DNA of 64,000 bases from contig JAPOVV010000016.1 in the NCBI GenBank assembly GCA_026707945.1, positions 62,001-126,000 on the forward strand, read 5' to 3'. Below the pieces are notes generated by a model. The model was not told where the DNA came from and searched no databases. It worked only from the letters and a program-made list of their open reading frames with translations. The position numbers were made by a program, and so were the translations under genes. The first letter of the stretch is position 1. Every line of letters begins with the position of its first letter. Source of the DNA: Gammaproteobacteria bacterium (lineage in GTDB: Bacteria > Pseudomonadota > Gammaproteobacteria > Pseudomonadales > Azotimanducaceae). Positions 45,111 to 54,281 of the stretch are shown here, one piece after another.

Positions 45111-46019
45111 CTAAATTAAGGTACCAAGATGGATTTCGCTACACCTGCATAGAGCATCAAGATCGTATCCGCCTTCCAGTACGGATACGAGTCTCCCTTC
45201 TGCGTAATGATCCGCCCAATCGACAATAGTTTGAGTGACCCATCGAAAGTCATCGTCGTCGAATGCCAATTGTGTCAACGGGTCAGCTTCGTGAGCGTCG
45301 AAACCCGCCGAAATCAAAAAGAGCTCCGGTCGATGCGCTTCGATGGCAGGTTGCCAGGACTCAACTACGGCTTTTCGAAATACTTCACTCCCACTACCAG
45401 CACTCATCGGCACATTGACGATGTTCGGTCGTTCGACATCTTGATATCGATATGGGTAAAACGGATATTGAAAGGTGGAACAGACCAGTACCCGAGGATC
45501 GTCTTGAAATATCTCCACCGTTCCATTGCCGTGGTGTGCATCGAAATCAAGAATGGCAATGCGTTCGACCGTCTCAAGAGCTAACGCGGCTCCTACTGCG
45601 ATGCTATTGAATATGCAAAAACCCATCGAGCCGCTGCTCTCGGCATGATGACCAGGAGGTCTTACTCCGCAGAACGCCCTTGTTGCTTCCCCAGATAGCG
45701 ACGCCGCCACACCATCACAGACCGCGCCCGCACAGCGACGCACGGCGTCAAGTGACCCGGGACTAAACGACGTATCAGCATCGATGCGCACCATTCCAGT
45801 TACCGGTACCGCCGAAATTAGCAAATCGATTAACGCTTGATTGTGTACCTTCGCGATCGCGTCAAATGGCGCCAAACTTGGCGAACGACAGACCACATCG
45901 TCGAGCAAACCACATTGGTTTAGATGCTCGTTTAGAACTGCGAGCCTCGCCGGTGACTCGGGATGTCCTGCAGGTGTGGCGTGTTCTTCACAGTCGGAGT
46001 GCGTGAGGTAGAGCGCCAT
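45111..46019 (-). CDS. Histone deacetylase family amidohydrolase
   Basis: A 302-residue zinc hydrolase of the HDAC/acetylpolyamine amidohydrolase superfamily. Zinc and catalytic residues are read in FCGVRPPGHHAESSGSMGFCIFN, ILDFDAHHGNGTVEIFQDD, ISAGFDAHEADPLTQL and the C-terminal LEGGYDL. In bacteria such enzymes deacetylate acetylated polyamines or other small amides. It is monocistronic, with the tRNA-Arg gene just upstream on the same strand. Confidence 0.92.
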   Translation of the reverse strand: MALYLTHSDCEEHATPAGHPESPARLAVLNEHLNQCGLLDDVVCRSPSLAPFDAIAKVHNQALIDLLISAVPVTGMVRIDADTSFSPGSLDAVRRCAGAVCDGVAASLSGEATRAFCGVRPPGHHAESSGSMGFCIFNSIAVGAALALETVERIAILDFDAHHGNGTVEIFQDDPRVLVCSTFQYPFYPYRYQDVERPNIVNVPMSAGSGSEVFRKAVVESWQPAIEAHRPELFLISAGFDAHEADPLTQLAFDDDDFRWVTQTIVDWADHYAEGRLVSVLEGGYDLDALCRCSEIHLGTLI

Positions 46020-46181
46020 GAGCGAATGCTTTGGGAAATCGTCAGGATGTAGATTTTGCCCTCAATGCCAGGGCGGATCGATACAGCAGGTATTGCGTAA
46101 TCCATGTCATCGGAATCAAGTGTAAAGGATGTCTCCAGTATTAACTGTAAACCAAGTAACCGGTATGGACCCTACTCGAAA
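46020..46181 (-). other. Intergenic spacer between histone-deacetylase-like gene and tRNA-Arg
   Basis: About 160 bp without a gene on either strand. No terminator hairpin with a T-tract is seen after the tRNA. A word AAACCAAGTAAC near 46150 matches part of the fourth 23-bp repeat unit at 17850, which I judge to be chance. Confidence 0.3.
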
Positions 46182-46258
46182 TGGCGCCCCGAGAAGGATT
46201 CGAACCCTCGACCTGCTCCTTAGGAGGGAGCCGCGCTATCCAACTGTGCCATCGGGGC
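46182..46258 (-). tRNA. tRNA-Arg (anticodon CCT)
   Basis: A 77-nt cloverleaf on the minus strand. The acceptor stem pairs GCCCCGA with TCGGGGC, followed by discriminator G and an encoded CCA. T8 and G9 precede a D stem GCAC/GCGC (one A-C mismatch) with the loop AGTTGGATA. The anticodon stem GCTCC/GGAGC encloses CTCCTAA, giving anticodon CCT (reads AGG). The T arm is GAGGG-TTCGAAT-CCTTC. It decodes the rare arginine codon AGG, usual for bacteria of this kind. The D-stem mismatch is worth noting but does not abolish the fold. Confidence 0.96.
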
Positions 46259-46341
46259 GCTGATAAAATCAGTACGAACTAAGTATCGCGCTCAAATCGA
46301 ACAGCGCGAATACTCGATACCTCACACCGATGGAATTCTAG

Positions 46342-47304
46342 ATGAAAGCCGTATTTTGCGAGCAACTGGACGGACCCGAAGCGCTGGTTCTTCGAGAGAT
46401 ACCAGAACCCGACGGTCCCAACGCGAATCAGATACGTGTGCATGTTCAAGCGCGCAGTATTTCCTTTACCGACGTTTTAATGTCAAAAGGAGAGTACCAA
46501 GTCAAACCTCCCCTCCCTTTCATCGTAGGCGGCGAAGGCGCGGGCGAAGTGATTGAAATCGGAACCAATGTAAATGGGCTTAGCGTTGGTGATAAAGTGA
46601 TGGTTGGATCGGGTTGTATAGAGCAGGTAGTAGTTGACGCTGATCGTGCTACGCGCATTCCTGGTCAAGCAGACCTTGCAGCAGCAGCGTCGTATCGAAG
46701 TAACTATTCCACTGCCCTCTATGCGCTCCAGCGCGGTCGCCTACAACCTGGAGAGAACCTATTGATCCACGGAGCGGCAGGCGGCGTCGGCTTAGCGGCC
46801 GTTGACGTTGGAAAATTAATGGGAGCAACGGTAATAGCGACCGCGAGCACCGACGAAAAACTCAAGGTCGTAAGTGACATGGGCGCGGACGAAGTCATTA
46901 ACTACACCGATGGTTTTCGAGAACAGGTCAAGGACCTTACGGAAGGCAAAGGTGCGGATGTGATTTACGATCCCGTCGGCGGCGATGTTTTTGACGAGTC
47001 GATGCGATGCATCGCGCCTTTCGGACGCATCCTGATCGTTGGATTCACGGGCGGTCGTGCGGCACTTGCGAAAACAAACCACCTACTCATAAAAGACGCT
47101 GAGCTCATCGGCTTTACGATCGGTGGTCTTATGCGCCACGCCCCGGATTGGTCAGAGCGAAATCAACGGCAACTGCTGGAGTGGCTCGGATCCGGTCGCA
47201 TCCGACCGTACGTTTCGCATCGCTTCCCGATGGCGCAAATCGCTGAAGGCCTTCGCATGATCACCGAGCGTAAAGTGATCGGAAAAGTGCTAATCGAGAA
47301 CTAA
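46342..47304 (+). CDS. Zinc-independent NADPH:quinone oxidoreductase (MDR superfamily)
   Basis: A 320-residue protein. The N-terminal catalytic domain has PFIVGGEGAGEVIEIG, the cofactor domain LLIHGAAGGVGLAAVDVGKLMGATVIATAS (AAGGVG glycine motif) and the DPVGGDVFDESMRC segment. It lacks the four structural cysteines of zinc alcohol dehydrogenases, as expected of quinone oxidoreductases. It reduces quinones or alpha,beta-unsaturated carbonyls with NADPH. Confidence 0.92.
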   Translation: MKAVFCEQLDGPEALVLREIPEPDGPNANQIRVHVQARSISFTDVLMSKGEYQVKPPLPFIVGGEGAGEVIEIGTNVNGLSVGDKVMVGSGCIEQVVVDADRATRIPGQADLAAAASYRSNYSTALYALQRGRLQPGENLLIHGAAGGVGLAAVDVGKLMGATVIATASTDEKLKVVSDMGADEVINYTDGFREQVKDLTEGKGADVIYDPVGGDVFDESMRCIAPFGRILIVGFTGGRAALAKTNHLLIKDAELIGFTIGGLMRHAPDWSERNQRQLLEWLGSGRIRPYVSHRFPMAQIAEGLRMITERKVIGKVLIEN

Positions 47305-47307
47305 CTT

Positions 47308-47781
47308 CTAACTCGCGCCACCACGCGGGTTGAATGGAATGATCGTCACGTTTTCGTTATTCTCCTGAACGACCTTTACTCTCAGGCGAAGCGCAAGTTC
47401 AAACGTGTAGGTGTGTTTACCGTGAGTGTAGAACCCTCGAGTTCCAAATACCTCGGGCATCTCGAACACCGTTAGTACGAGATTCGTTTCGCCGTCCTCT
47501 GACCTTAGTGTAGCGAGGTGAGGTAACGACTCTAGTTTGCCAATACCTTCAAGGGAGAGACCTGAGTTATTTACCGTAATCGTGTAGAGCCCGGTTTCAT
47601 CGGGAACGATCCAGACGTCATACTTGATACGCGTATCGGTTTCCGTGATTACGTTCACATGGATGGATGTACCGTTCCCTTCGTCCTCAATCTGGACAAC
47701 ACACTCAAACTTGACGCCGGTTGAATCGGTCGTGACGCGCCACGAACCGCGACCAAGCCAAGTATCAGGAGACAGTATCAA
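47308..47781 (-). CDS. Hypothetical beta-rich protein
   Basis: A 157-residue protein without signal peptide or helix bundle. The sequence alternates strands (GSWRVTTDSTGVKFECVVQIEDEGNGTSIHVNVIT and DVWIVPDETGLYTITVNNSG) like an immunoglobulin-like or lipocalin-like barrel; the family resembles small DUF1579-type domains with the WxG start. It is convergent with the oxidoreductase gene (3 bp apart). The start is uncertain because no ribosome-binding site is visible. Confidence 0.6.
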   Translation of the reverse strand: MILSPDTWLGRGSWRVTTDSTGVKFECVVQIEDEGNGTSIHVNVITETDTRIKYDVWIVPDETGLYTITVNNSGLSLEGIGKLESLPHLATLRSEDGETNLVLTVFEMPEVFGTRGFYTHGKHTYTFELALRLRVKVVQENNENVTIIPFNPRGGAS

Positions 47782-47865
47782 AGTGATTAAAGACCTTCAC
47801 GAATAAGACTTGCAATTTAAAGCAGCGCAGCAAGGCGTTGCTATGTGAAGGATTGTATCGAGTTC

Positions 47866-50325
47866 TTAACTGCCTAAATGGTGACGCAACTTGACAACCA
47901 AGCCTTCCGAAAACGGGTGGTCGAACGTGCGTGAAAACTGCTCGGCGAACCCATACCCGATCGCTCCGGGTAATTCCGAATTCTTCGAATAGACCACGAA
48001 GAGATCAGACATCGGAGCCAACTCCCATCGATAGCGTATCTGCATATTCAGACGCGAAATCGCAAAGTCGTCGACACTATCGGGGGCAGGATCATCGACC
48101 TGCGTCAGTCTCGTATCATCAATTGGTAATCGATAGAACGCGTTTTCGTGCGCTTTGATTGCGCGCCATTCGAGATCCACTCTAAGGTGCTGTTTAGCGG
48201 TAATGAACAGATCAGTTCCGAAACGCGGCGCCCAGCTTTCACTTGTGAATGCCGTAAACCGTCGATCGCCCTGGAAGAGTAACCAGCTATCACGATTGGA
48301 ATAAAAGACACTCGCGAACATCGTCATCCTGTCAGACGCACGCCAAATAAGGAACGTACCACCTTGAGTATTAGCACCACCAAAAGGTTCCGTGCGATAT
48401 TCCGATGAAACGCTGTAATAGAAACGTCGCGCTGAATCCGACGAATAGCGCAGCTCAAGCCTGGACCGAGCATCTTCATAGAACGTGCCATTACCAAAAC
48501 TATTGCGATCATCGTAAACACCAGGGTCGTGCTGTGCGCGGACGCGAAATCTTGTGTTGTTATTGAACGTGAAATCTTGCTCAAGTCGTAATAAAGCGTC
48601 TATTACTTGCCCTGCGCCATTGAACGCGCGTTCAATTTTGAATTCAGTGTCGCTTTCTTTGATCCGATCGTAAGTCTTTCTTACTTGATATTCGTACTCA
48701 ATCTTGTCAATGTCGTTTCGGGGAAGATATCCCATGTAGTTCAAATTGAGCTCGTCGTCAAACGATTCGAACTGAAGTTGATGCGTAACGCCTTGTCGAG
48801 GCGCATAGTCGAGCTCTAGCGATCCACCGTACCCATTTTCGGTTCCTTCGATATCCGAAATGAAGAGCAAGGACTGCAACCTGAGTTTGCCAGTATCACT
48901 GAAATAAGATCCGTCAAACAAATGCGTACTAGCCTGAATCGCAGGATGCTCCAACCGAGTCGACATGAACCCGAGACCCTTATAGTCGCCGTTGCTTTTT
49001 TCCCACAATGCGCGAACGACACCAAAGTCACGACCGACTTGATTTACCGAGACGCGTTCCCCGTCGTGCATCCCGTAGAAAGCGGTATCGTCTTCTATGG
49101 CCGCCAGCACCCCGTACCGGAGGTTGCCAACCTGACCTGTCGCTTTCGCTGCGCCGAGCAAATCCGATGGTTGCCTAAATTGCTCATAGTCGAAGTGCGT
49201 GTCGTCGGGTAAATCTGGCCGAATCGGACGTTGCCCTATTCGGCGTGTGTGCAGCAGTCTTGCAGAAGTTCCGCCGTTCCAACTGCCCCCACCACCCGAT
49301 GGGTTAAAGATCTCTTGTCCTTCTAGAAAAAACAACCTTTTTTCAGGAAAGAAAGTCTCAATTGCGGTTAAGTTGATGATCACCGAATCCGCTTCGACGG
49401 TGCCGAAGTCCGGGTTTGCGGTTGCGGTTACCTGCAGGTTGGTTGAAGGTCGCCAAAATACGTCAAGTCCAGCCTGCCCCGTCGCGGAATCTGCCATCGC
49501 GTTGTACGTCGACGAAACCTGAGGAAAGAAACTCAGCTGCTGACTCGGATTGACGTCGCCTAGTACCAACTTTTGAAATCCGGATAGGAATTTCGGTTTC
49601 GTAAACGGTAACGGCGGATAGCCGTACCGTTCGTCACGATAGGCGATCCTTCGTTGCATGACGATGCCCATTTGCCGTTCGCCTTCAACTTGTGGCATAC
49701 TCACGATGGACCACGGAATGAAGAATTCCGCCGACCAACCAGTTTGGGTTCTGGCTGTTTCGCCGTACCATGCGCCATCCCAACTATCGCTGAACTGGCG
49801 TTCAGGTTGAATTGTTCCATCAGAACGGCTACCGCCTAGATTTAGCTGGAACCAGTACCCGTAACGTGCTTCACCAGATGTGTCCAAGGTAAAACTAACG
49901 TAGTCACGATTTAAGAAACCAAGATCTCTCGCTGATAAGCGCTCCACCAGAGAATCCGAATCTTGATCACATTCAGCTGCTACATAGAAACCGCGATCTG
50001 TATAGAAAAAGCGCCAATGACTCCCTAATGACGCTCGTTCAAGCGTGTCCGGATCAGTGACATAGAACTCCTCATGCGCTGGTAGTTCTCGCCATACGTC
50101 TTCTTCGATGACGCCGTCTACGACGACTTCAATATCGCTCGCATGGCGCGGCACAACGATTGCGCGTTGAGTAGCACCATCATGGCTTTGAATAAGAACC
50201 GTCTCGAGTCCAAGGTCAGATTCGCTTTGGACTTCAGAGGTTGGGCTATTTCCGAAGGATGCTGGGTTATAGAGGAGCAGAAAAGCTGCGAGTAGAACAG
50301 ATGAACGCGCCGATTGGCGTATCAC
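47866..50325 (-). CDS. DUF5916 outer-membrane protein with N-terminal CBM9-like domain
   Basis: An 819-residue exported protein. Signal peptide SSVLLAAFLLLYNPASFG, then a carbohydrate-binding family 9-like domain (about 60-260): VDGVIEEDVWRELPAHEEFYV, FFYTDRGFYVAAEC and FIPWSIVSMPQ. The DUF5916 barrel region starts near ANPDFGTVEADS and includes FFPEKRLFFLEGQEIF, typical of the family. Aromatic strands ending in Phe or Trp fill the C-terminal half, as in a 14- to 16-strand beta barrel. Substrate is not known; such proteins occur beside peptidases and polysaccharide enzymes. Confidence 0.9.
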   Translation of the reverse strand: MIRQSARSSVLLAAFLLLYNPASFGNSPTSEVQSESDLGLETVLIQSHDGATQRAIVVPRHASDIEVVVDGVIEEDVWRELPAHEEFYVTDPDTLERASLGSHWRFFYTDRGFYVAAECDQDSDSLVERLSARDLGFLNRDYVSFTLDTSGEARYGYWFQLNLGGSRSDGTIQPERQFSDSWDGAWYGETARTQTGWSAEFFIPWSIVSMPQVEGERQMGIVMQRRIAYRDERYGYPPLPFTKPKFLSGFQKLVLGDVNPSQQLSFFPQVSSTYNAMADSATGQAGLDVFWRPSTNLQVTATANPDFGTVEADSVIINLTAIETFFPEKRLFFLEGQEIFNPSGGGGSWNGGTSARLLHTRRIGQRPIRPDLPDDTHFDYEQFRQPSDLLGAAKATGQVGNLRYGVLAAIEDDTAFYGMHDGERVSVNQVGRDFGVVRALWEKSNGDYKGLGFMSTRLEHPAIQASTHLFDGSYFSDTGKLRLQSLLFISDIEGTENGYGGSLELDYAPRQGVTHQLQFESFDDELNLNYMGYLPRNDIDKIEYEYQVRKTYDRIKESDTEFKIERAFNGAGQVIDALLRLEQDFTFNNNTRFRVRAQHDPGVYDDRNSFGNGTFYEDARSRLELRYSSDSARRFYYSVSSEYRTEPFGGANTQGGTFLIWRASDRMTMFASVFYSNRDSWLLFQGDRRFTAFTSESWAPRFGTDLFITAKQHLRVDLEWRAIKAHENAFYRLPIDDTRLTQVDDPAPDSVDDFAISRLNMQIRYRWELAPMSDLFVVYSKNSELPGAIGYGFAEQFSRTFDHPFSEGLVVKLRHHLGS

Positions 50326-50439
50326 GTAGCACGGGAAGCCTAGGAGAAGTCGGCAATTTTACGTTTTGTGGATTTCTAACGCTAACAAGCAAGTAAATTC
50401 AATAGTCTCTTACCCTATTGATGACGACCGTACCGTACT

Positions 50440-51042
50440 TCATTCGAATTCACGCCAATAGCCGATTTCTATCGATCGCCAGATGCAGCGTGCCAGCAAC
50501 GTCCGATACGGGGATCCCTCGTTCGGTTCAAATCCGTCATCAATATGCCGTCGAATCAGCTCGACGCCACGATTAATGGCAAGGTCCTTACTAGGAAAAA
50601 CATCTTTATGACCGAAATAGAACATCGCTAGCATCTCGGCCGTCCAAGTCGATATACCCCAGATTGAATCGACCTCCGCCTGAAGCTCATCAAACGGTAA
50701 TTCACGCCAACGTTCGTAGCGATTCCGGTCTTTCTGATAGCGCTGTCGAAACTCATGGATCGATCGGATCTTGCCCTTGCTCATACCGCACGCACGGAAT
50801 TCCTCCGCCGATAAGTTCGATAGATATTTCAATCGTCTCTGTCTCGCCAGTGTCTCAATTCGCTTGAAAATGGCTGAAGCGGACGCAGTAGACAACATTT
50901 GCGAGTTGACGACACGGACCATCGCGTTTAGCAACGGCATACGCTCCATATTCGGGTACGTTGTGTCCGCAACCGCATCAAAGAAGTGTTTCAATCCGGG
51001 AAATGTGCTGCGTAGTTGGTCGAGATCCTTGACGCTTGACAT
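50440..51042 (-). CDS. HhH-GPD DNA glycosylase (AlkA-like, 3-methyladenine DNA glycosylase II type)
   Basis: A 200-residue glycosylase. The helix-hairpin-helix and Gly/Pro-rich loop with catalytic Asp are IWGISTWTAEMLAMFYFGHKDVFPSKDLAINRG. The preceding FRACGMSKGKIRSIHEF helix is characteristic. It removes alkylated purines from DNA. The size equals the compact AlkA core without the N-terminal TBP-like lobe of E. coli AlkA. Confidence 0.9.
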   Translation of the reverse strand: MSSVKDLDQLRSTFPGLKHFFDAVADTTYPNMERMPLLNAMVRVVNSQMLSTASASAIFKRIETLARQRRLKYLSNLSAEEFRACGMSKGKIRSIHEFRQRYQKDRNRYERWRELPFDELQAEVDSIWGISTWTAEMLAMFYFGHKDVFPSKDLAINRGVELIRRHIDDGFEPNEGSPYRTLLARCIWRSIEIGYWREFE

Positions 51043-51299
51043 CGGTGTGAGTCATAGGAAAGTGGCGCTAGCTTACTCGCTGGTATATACGATCGATGGC
51101 TCTAAAGCTCGAGAGTCTCTGGTTACTCCAACGTTTGAGTTCGACATTCGAAACGCACATCCTACTATTTACAAAATACGAAACAAATATTCATAATTTC
51201 AAGAATTAGTGATAGATATTATCAATCTATAAGGTTGATTTCGATATTTCATCTATTAAAATAGTGTTAGAAGTAAATCCATTGCAAGGAGTGGTGCAA
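51043..51299 (+). promoter_or_regulatory. Upstream region of the tyrosine-degradation genes, with inverted repeat
   Basis: The 257 bp preceding hpd turn strongly A/T-rich from about 51165. An inverted repeat ATAGAT-ATTATCA-ATCTAT lies at 51213-51231 and could bind a dimeric regulator. A plausible promoter is GGTTGA/TTGATT (51234-51241) with TAAAAT (51257-51262). AAGGAG at 51286-51291 is the ribosome-binding site of hpd. Confidence 0.4.
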
Positions 51300-52394
51300 A
51301 TGAGTGGCGTTGCGCAAGCCTACCTCGACATGGAAATGACACCGATGCAAACTGACACGATCCAAACTGAAGGCTTAGAGTTCATCGAATTTACGGCGAC
51401 GAAATCGCGTGATCTCGAAGACGCATTGACTTGCTTGGGTTTCGTTTGCGTCGCAGACCATCGCCACAAAGACGTGCGTCTCTATCGTCAGAACGACATC
51501 AATTTCATCGTCAACGCGGAATCACAGAGTTTCGCGAGCGCATATGCAAGCAAACACGGCCCCTCTTCAAACGCGATGGCATTTCGTGTTCCCGATATAG
51601 GAAAAGCCCTGGAGTGCGCTCATCGACTAGACCTCGAGATCGTAGAAAGCACCGCGGGTCCTATGGAATTGAATATTCCGGCTATAAAAGGAGTCGGTGA
51701 TTCACTGATATACCTCGTCGATCGTTACGGTTCCGATTCGATTTATGACGTGGACTTCTCCTATCGATACCAGGTCGCTAGTAAGCCGGGCGGATCGTTA
51801 ACGCATGTCGATCACGTAACACAGAACGTCAGTGAAGGTGAACTAAACCCGGCTGTCGATTTCTACAAACGTGTGTTCGGGTTTCGTGAGCTGCAGACCT
51901 TTGACATTCACGGTAAACACTCAGGGTTGTCTAGCGTCGCACTAATCAGTGCGTGCGGCAAGATCAAGATTCCCGTTAACGAGCCGACAGATCCGAAATC
52001 ACAAATTGCAGAGTTCATCGAGATTCATCACGGTGGCGGTGTGCAACACATCGCGTTGCATACGAACGACATATTTCGAGCCGTGGAAACATGTACGAAA
52101 CGAGGTACCGTTTTTCAACCTACGCCCTCGACCTACTATAAAAACCTCGAGCGGCGCAACATTGGGCATCAGGAATTGGTCGAAAACCTAGAACGGCTCA
52201 ACATTCTGATTGACGGCAGTCCCAACGACGGCGTGCTACTTCAGATCTTCACTCAAGACATGATTGGACCCGTGTTCTTTGAATTGATCCAACGGAAGGG
52301 CAATACCGGATTCGGTGAAGGGAATTTCCAAGCATTGTTCGAATCAATCGAACGTGAGCAAGAAGAACGAGGGCACTTCAGTGAGCACGTTTGA
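51300..52394 (+). CDS. hpd: 4-hydroxyphenylpyruvate dioxygenase
   Basis: A 364-residue HPPD. ATG 51300 is chosen because AAGGAG lies 9 bp upstream; a longer form from 51264 is possible. Two vicinal-oxygen-chelate repeats are seen. Iron ligands: LTHVDHVTQNV (His), HHGGGVQHIALHT (His) and VFFELIQRKG (Glu) near the C-terminus. It converts 4-hydroxyphenylpyruvate to homogentisate. The next gene overlaps by 14 bp and codes for the enzyme of the following step. Confidence 0.96.
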   Translation: MSGVAQAYLDMEMTPMQTDTIQTEGLEFIEFTATKSRDLEDALTCLGFVCVADHRHKDVRLYRQNDINFIVNAESQSFASAYASKHGPSSNAMAFRVPDIGKALECAHRLDLEIVESTAGPMELNIPAIKGVGDSLIYLVDRYGSDSIYDVDFSYRYQVASKPGGSLTHVDHVTQNVSEGELNPAVDFYKRVFGFRELQTFDIHGKHSGLSSVALISACGKIKIPVNEPTDPKSQIAEFIEIHHGGGVQHIALHTNDIFRAVETCTKRGTVFQPTPSTYYKNLERRNIGHQELVENLERLNILIDGSPNDGVLLQIFTQDMIGPVFFELIQRKGNTGFGEGNFQALFESIEREQEERGHFSEHV

Positions 52395-53523
52395 ACGCTA
52401 CTGGACACAGGGACGCTACTCGCGACAAGCGCATCGAGACTTACCTGAAGGTACCTTCGAACGAGAGATAGGTCGAGACGGATTTGATGGACCCGCGTCG
52501 CACATCTATCACCCACGACCACCCACCGCGTGGGATTCCATAGAAGGACCTTTGCGGCCGCGGGCTTATGACTTAAATCGTATAGAGGAGGTCTCTCATC
52601 CGTTCACAGCGCCGTCTCTACTACAGAGTAAGTCGATTACGTTAGCGTTTTGGCGGATGAGCGAGCCGATGGCAGAACTCGCTCGCGATGCGGATGGAGA
52701 CGTATTGCTGTTCGTTCACTCAGGTGAACTGCAATTCTTCTGTGACTTCGGTCATCTTGAAGTAACGGCAGGCAAATACCTGGTCATCCCTCGAGGAACG
52801 ATGTGGCGCATTGAGACGTCCGTAGAGTCGACCGTTCTCATGCTTCAGACGCGCGCAATGCGATTTAGAGTTCCAGAGCGCGGTCTATTGGGGCGTCATG
52901 CGCTTTGGGACCCGGCTGTTTTAGCTTATCCAAAACTCGACGAACAATTCAAACAACAAGAGGAGAGACGTTGGTCCGTCAAAGTGAATCGTCGCTGTCA
53001 AATCTCGACCGTGCACTACCCTCACAATCCTCTCGACGCGGTAGGCTGGAAAGGCGATGCGGTGCCGATTCTGCTCGACATTAAGGACATCCTTCCCGTA
53101 AATAGCCATCGCTATCACCTGCCGCCAAGTGCGCACGCAACGTTTGAGTGCGACGCCGCAATCGTCAGCACTTTTGTACCTCGTCCGTTTGAAACAGACG
53201 CGACAGCGTTAAAGGTACCTTTCTTTCACAATAACGACGACATCGACGAAGTCATTTTCTATCACGCGGGAGACTTCTTCAGTAGGGATTCGATCGCGGA
53301 AGGATTCCTAACGTACCATCCTAGTGGGTTGACCCACGGACCCCACCCGAAAGCCTTGTCTCGTATGTTTGAGCAACAAGCAACGCACACAAACGAATAC
53401 GCCGTCATGATCGACTCACGAGAGCAGCTTGAGCCGAATAACCATTCATCAACTGACGGACTGGAACTAACCGACTACGCCAACAGTTGGAGAACAAAGC
53501 AGGACTACAGTTCAGATCGCTAG
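52381..53523 (+). CDS. hmgA: Homogentisate 1,2-dioxygenase family protein
   Basis: A 380-residue protein beginning at GTG 52381 (STFERYWTQGRYSRQAHRD), which overlaps hpd by 14 bp. Metal ligands and surroundings are read in FYHAGDFF preceded by DEVIFYHAG (Glu/His) and FLTYHPSGLTHGPHPKA (His pairs), the hallmark of homogentisate dioxygenase. It opens the homogentisate ring to maleylacetoacetate. A longer frame from 52315 lies inside hpd and is not needed. No maleylacetoacetate isomerase or fumarylacetoacetase gene adjoins. Confidence 0.93.
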   Translation: MSTFERYWTQGRYSRQAHRDLPEGTFEREIGRDGFDGPASHIYHPRPPTAWDSIEGPLRPRAYDLNRIEEVSHPFTAPSLLQSKSITLAFWRMSEPMAELARDADGDVLLFVHSGELQFFCDFGHLEVTAGKYLVIPRGTMWRIETSVESTVLMLQTRAMRFRVPERGLLGRHALWDPAVLAYPKLDEQFKQQEERRWSVKVNRRCQISTVHYPHNPLDAVGWKGDAVPILLDIKDILPVNSHRYHLPPSAHATFECDAAIVSTFVPRPFETDATALKVPFFHNNDDIDEVIFYHAGDFFSRDSIAEGFLTYHPSGLTHGPHPKALSRMFEQQATHTNEYAVMIDSREQLEPNNHSSTDGLELTDYANSWRTKQDYSSDR

Positions 53524-53591
53524 TGAGTCGCCAGGGTACGTCGCGTAACGGACGGGCAGTTTAAAATCATCTGATACTGGCTGGTCTTACC

Positions 53592-54254
53592 ATGGAAAAC
53601 ACGCTTAGCATTGCCGAGGAAGTGTTGCTACTCACGCTGCACGATAGCGACGGCTCCTTCATCAAAGTTCCGGATTGGACGATTCGCTATGCGTTGAGCG
53701 GCGCCGTCCTAATGGATCTCGCCTTGCGCGATCGCATCGATACTGACTTAGAGTCTTTAACCGTAGTCAATACTGAGCCTACCGGTGACGACCTACTCGA
53801 CGGCCTCCTAAATTTCATCACCCGCGAGTCCGAGCCGCAATCAACTCGATTTTGGATCGAGCGTACGGCGGTTCACGCGGAATCGATTCGGGATGTAGCA
53901 CTCGATCGACTGGTCGAACGTGGGATTCTGCATCGCGAGGAACACAGATTTCTCTGGGTTTTCAAGTCCCGTCGTTATCCAATCACGGACGGTACCGTGG
54001 ATAAGGAAGTGAAGTTGCGAATCGCCGAAGTGCTGTTTACTGACACGATTCCAGACCCCCGTGACATCGTATTGATATGCCTTGCGCACGCTACCGGTAT
54101 ATTGGATTCCATTTTTTCGCGAGCACAATTACGGCAAGTTGAGGACCGTATCGACCAGGTTCGACGTCTTGACTTGATCGGCCAAGCCATCGCGAAGGCG
54201 ATTTGGGACATCGAAGCATCCATCGCAGTTTCATCTCAACCCCAATTCCACTAG
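53592..54254 (+). CDS. GPP34 (Golgi phosphoprotein 3-like) family protein
   Basis: A 220-residue all-helical protein with the GPP34 layout: SIAEEVLLLTLHDSDGSF, YALSGAVLMDLALRDRID, TVVNTEPTGDDLLDGLL, VERGILHREEHRFLWVFKSRRYP and the C-terminal DIVLICLAHATGIL helix. In eukaryotes GPP34 binds phosphatidylinositol-4-phosphate; bacterial members are of unknown role and mostly reported from actinobacteria. No membrane helix. It stands between the tyrosine genes and an MBL-fold hydrolase. Confidence 0.85.
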   Translation: MENTLSIAEEVLLLTLHDSDGSFIKVPDWTIRYALSGAVLMDLALRDRIDTDLESLTVVNTEPTGDDLLDGLLNFITRESEPQSTRFWIERTAVHAESIRDVALDRLVERGILHREEHRFLWVFKSRRYPITDGTVDKEVKLRIAEVLFTDTIPDPRDIVLICLAHATGILDSIFSRAQLRQVEDRIDQVRRLDLIGQAIAKAIWDIEASIAVSSQPQFH

Positions 54255-54281
54255 TCTGACCATTCGTTCGTTCTTTAAGAC

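Noticed and set aside
46145-46165. AAACCAAGTAAC word near the tRNA resembling a 23-bp repeat unit
   Set aside because: A 12-bp match to one unit of the 17.8 kb array is within chance for a window of this size, and no further units are present.
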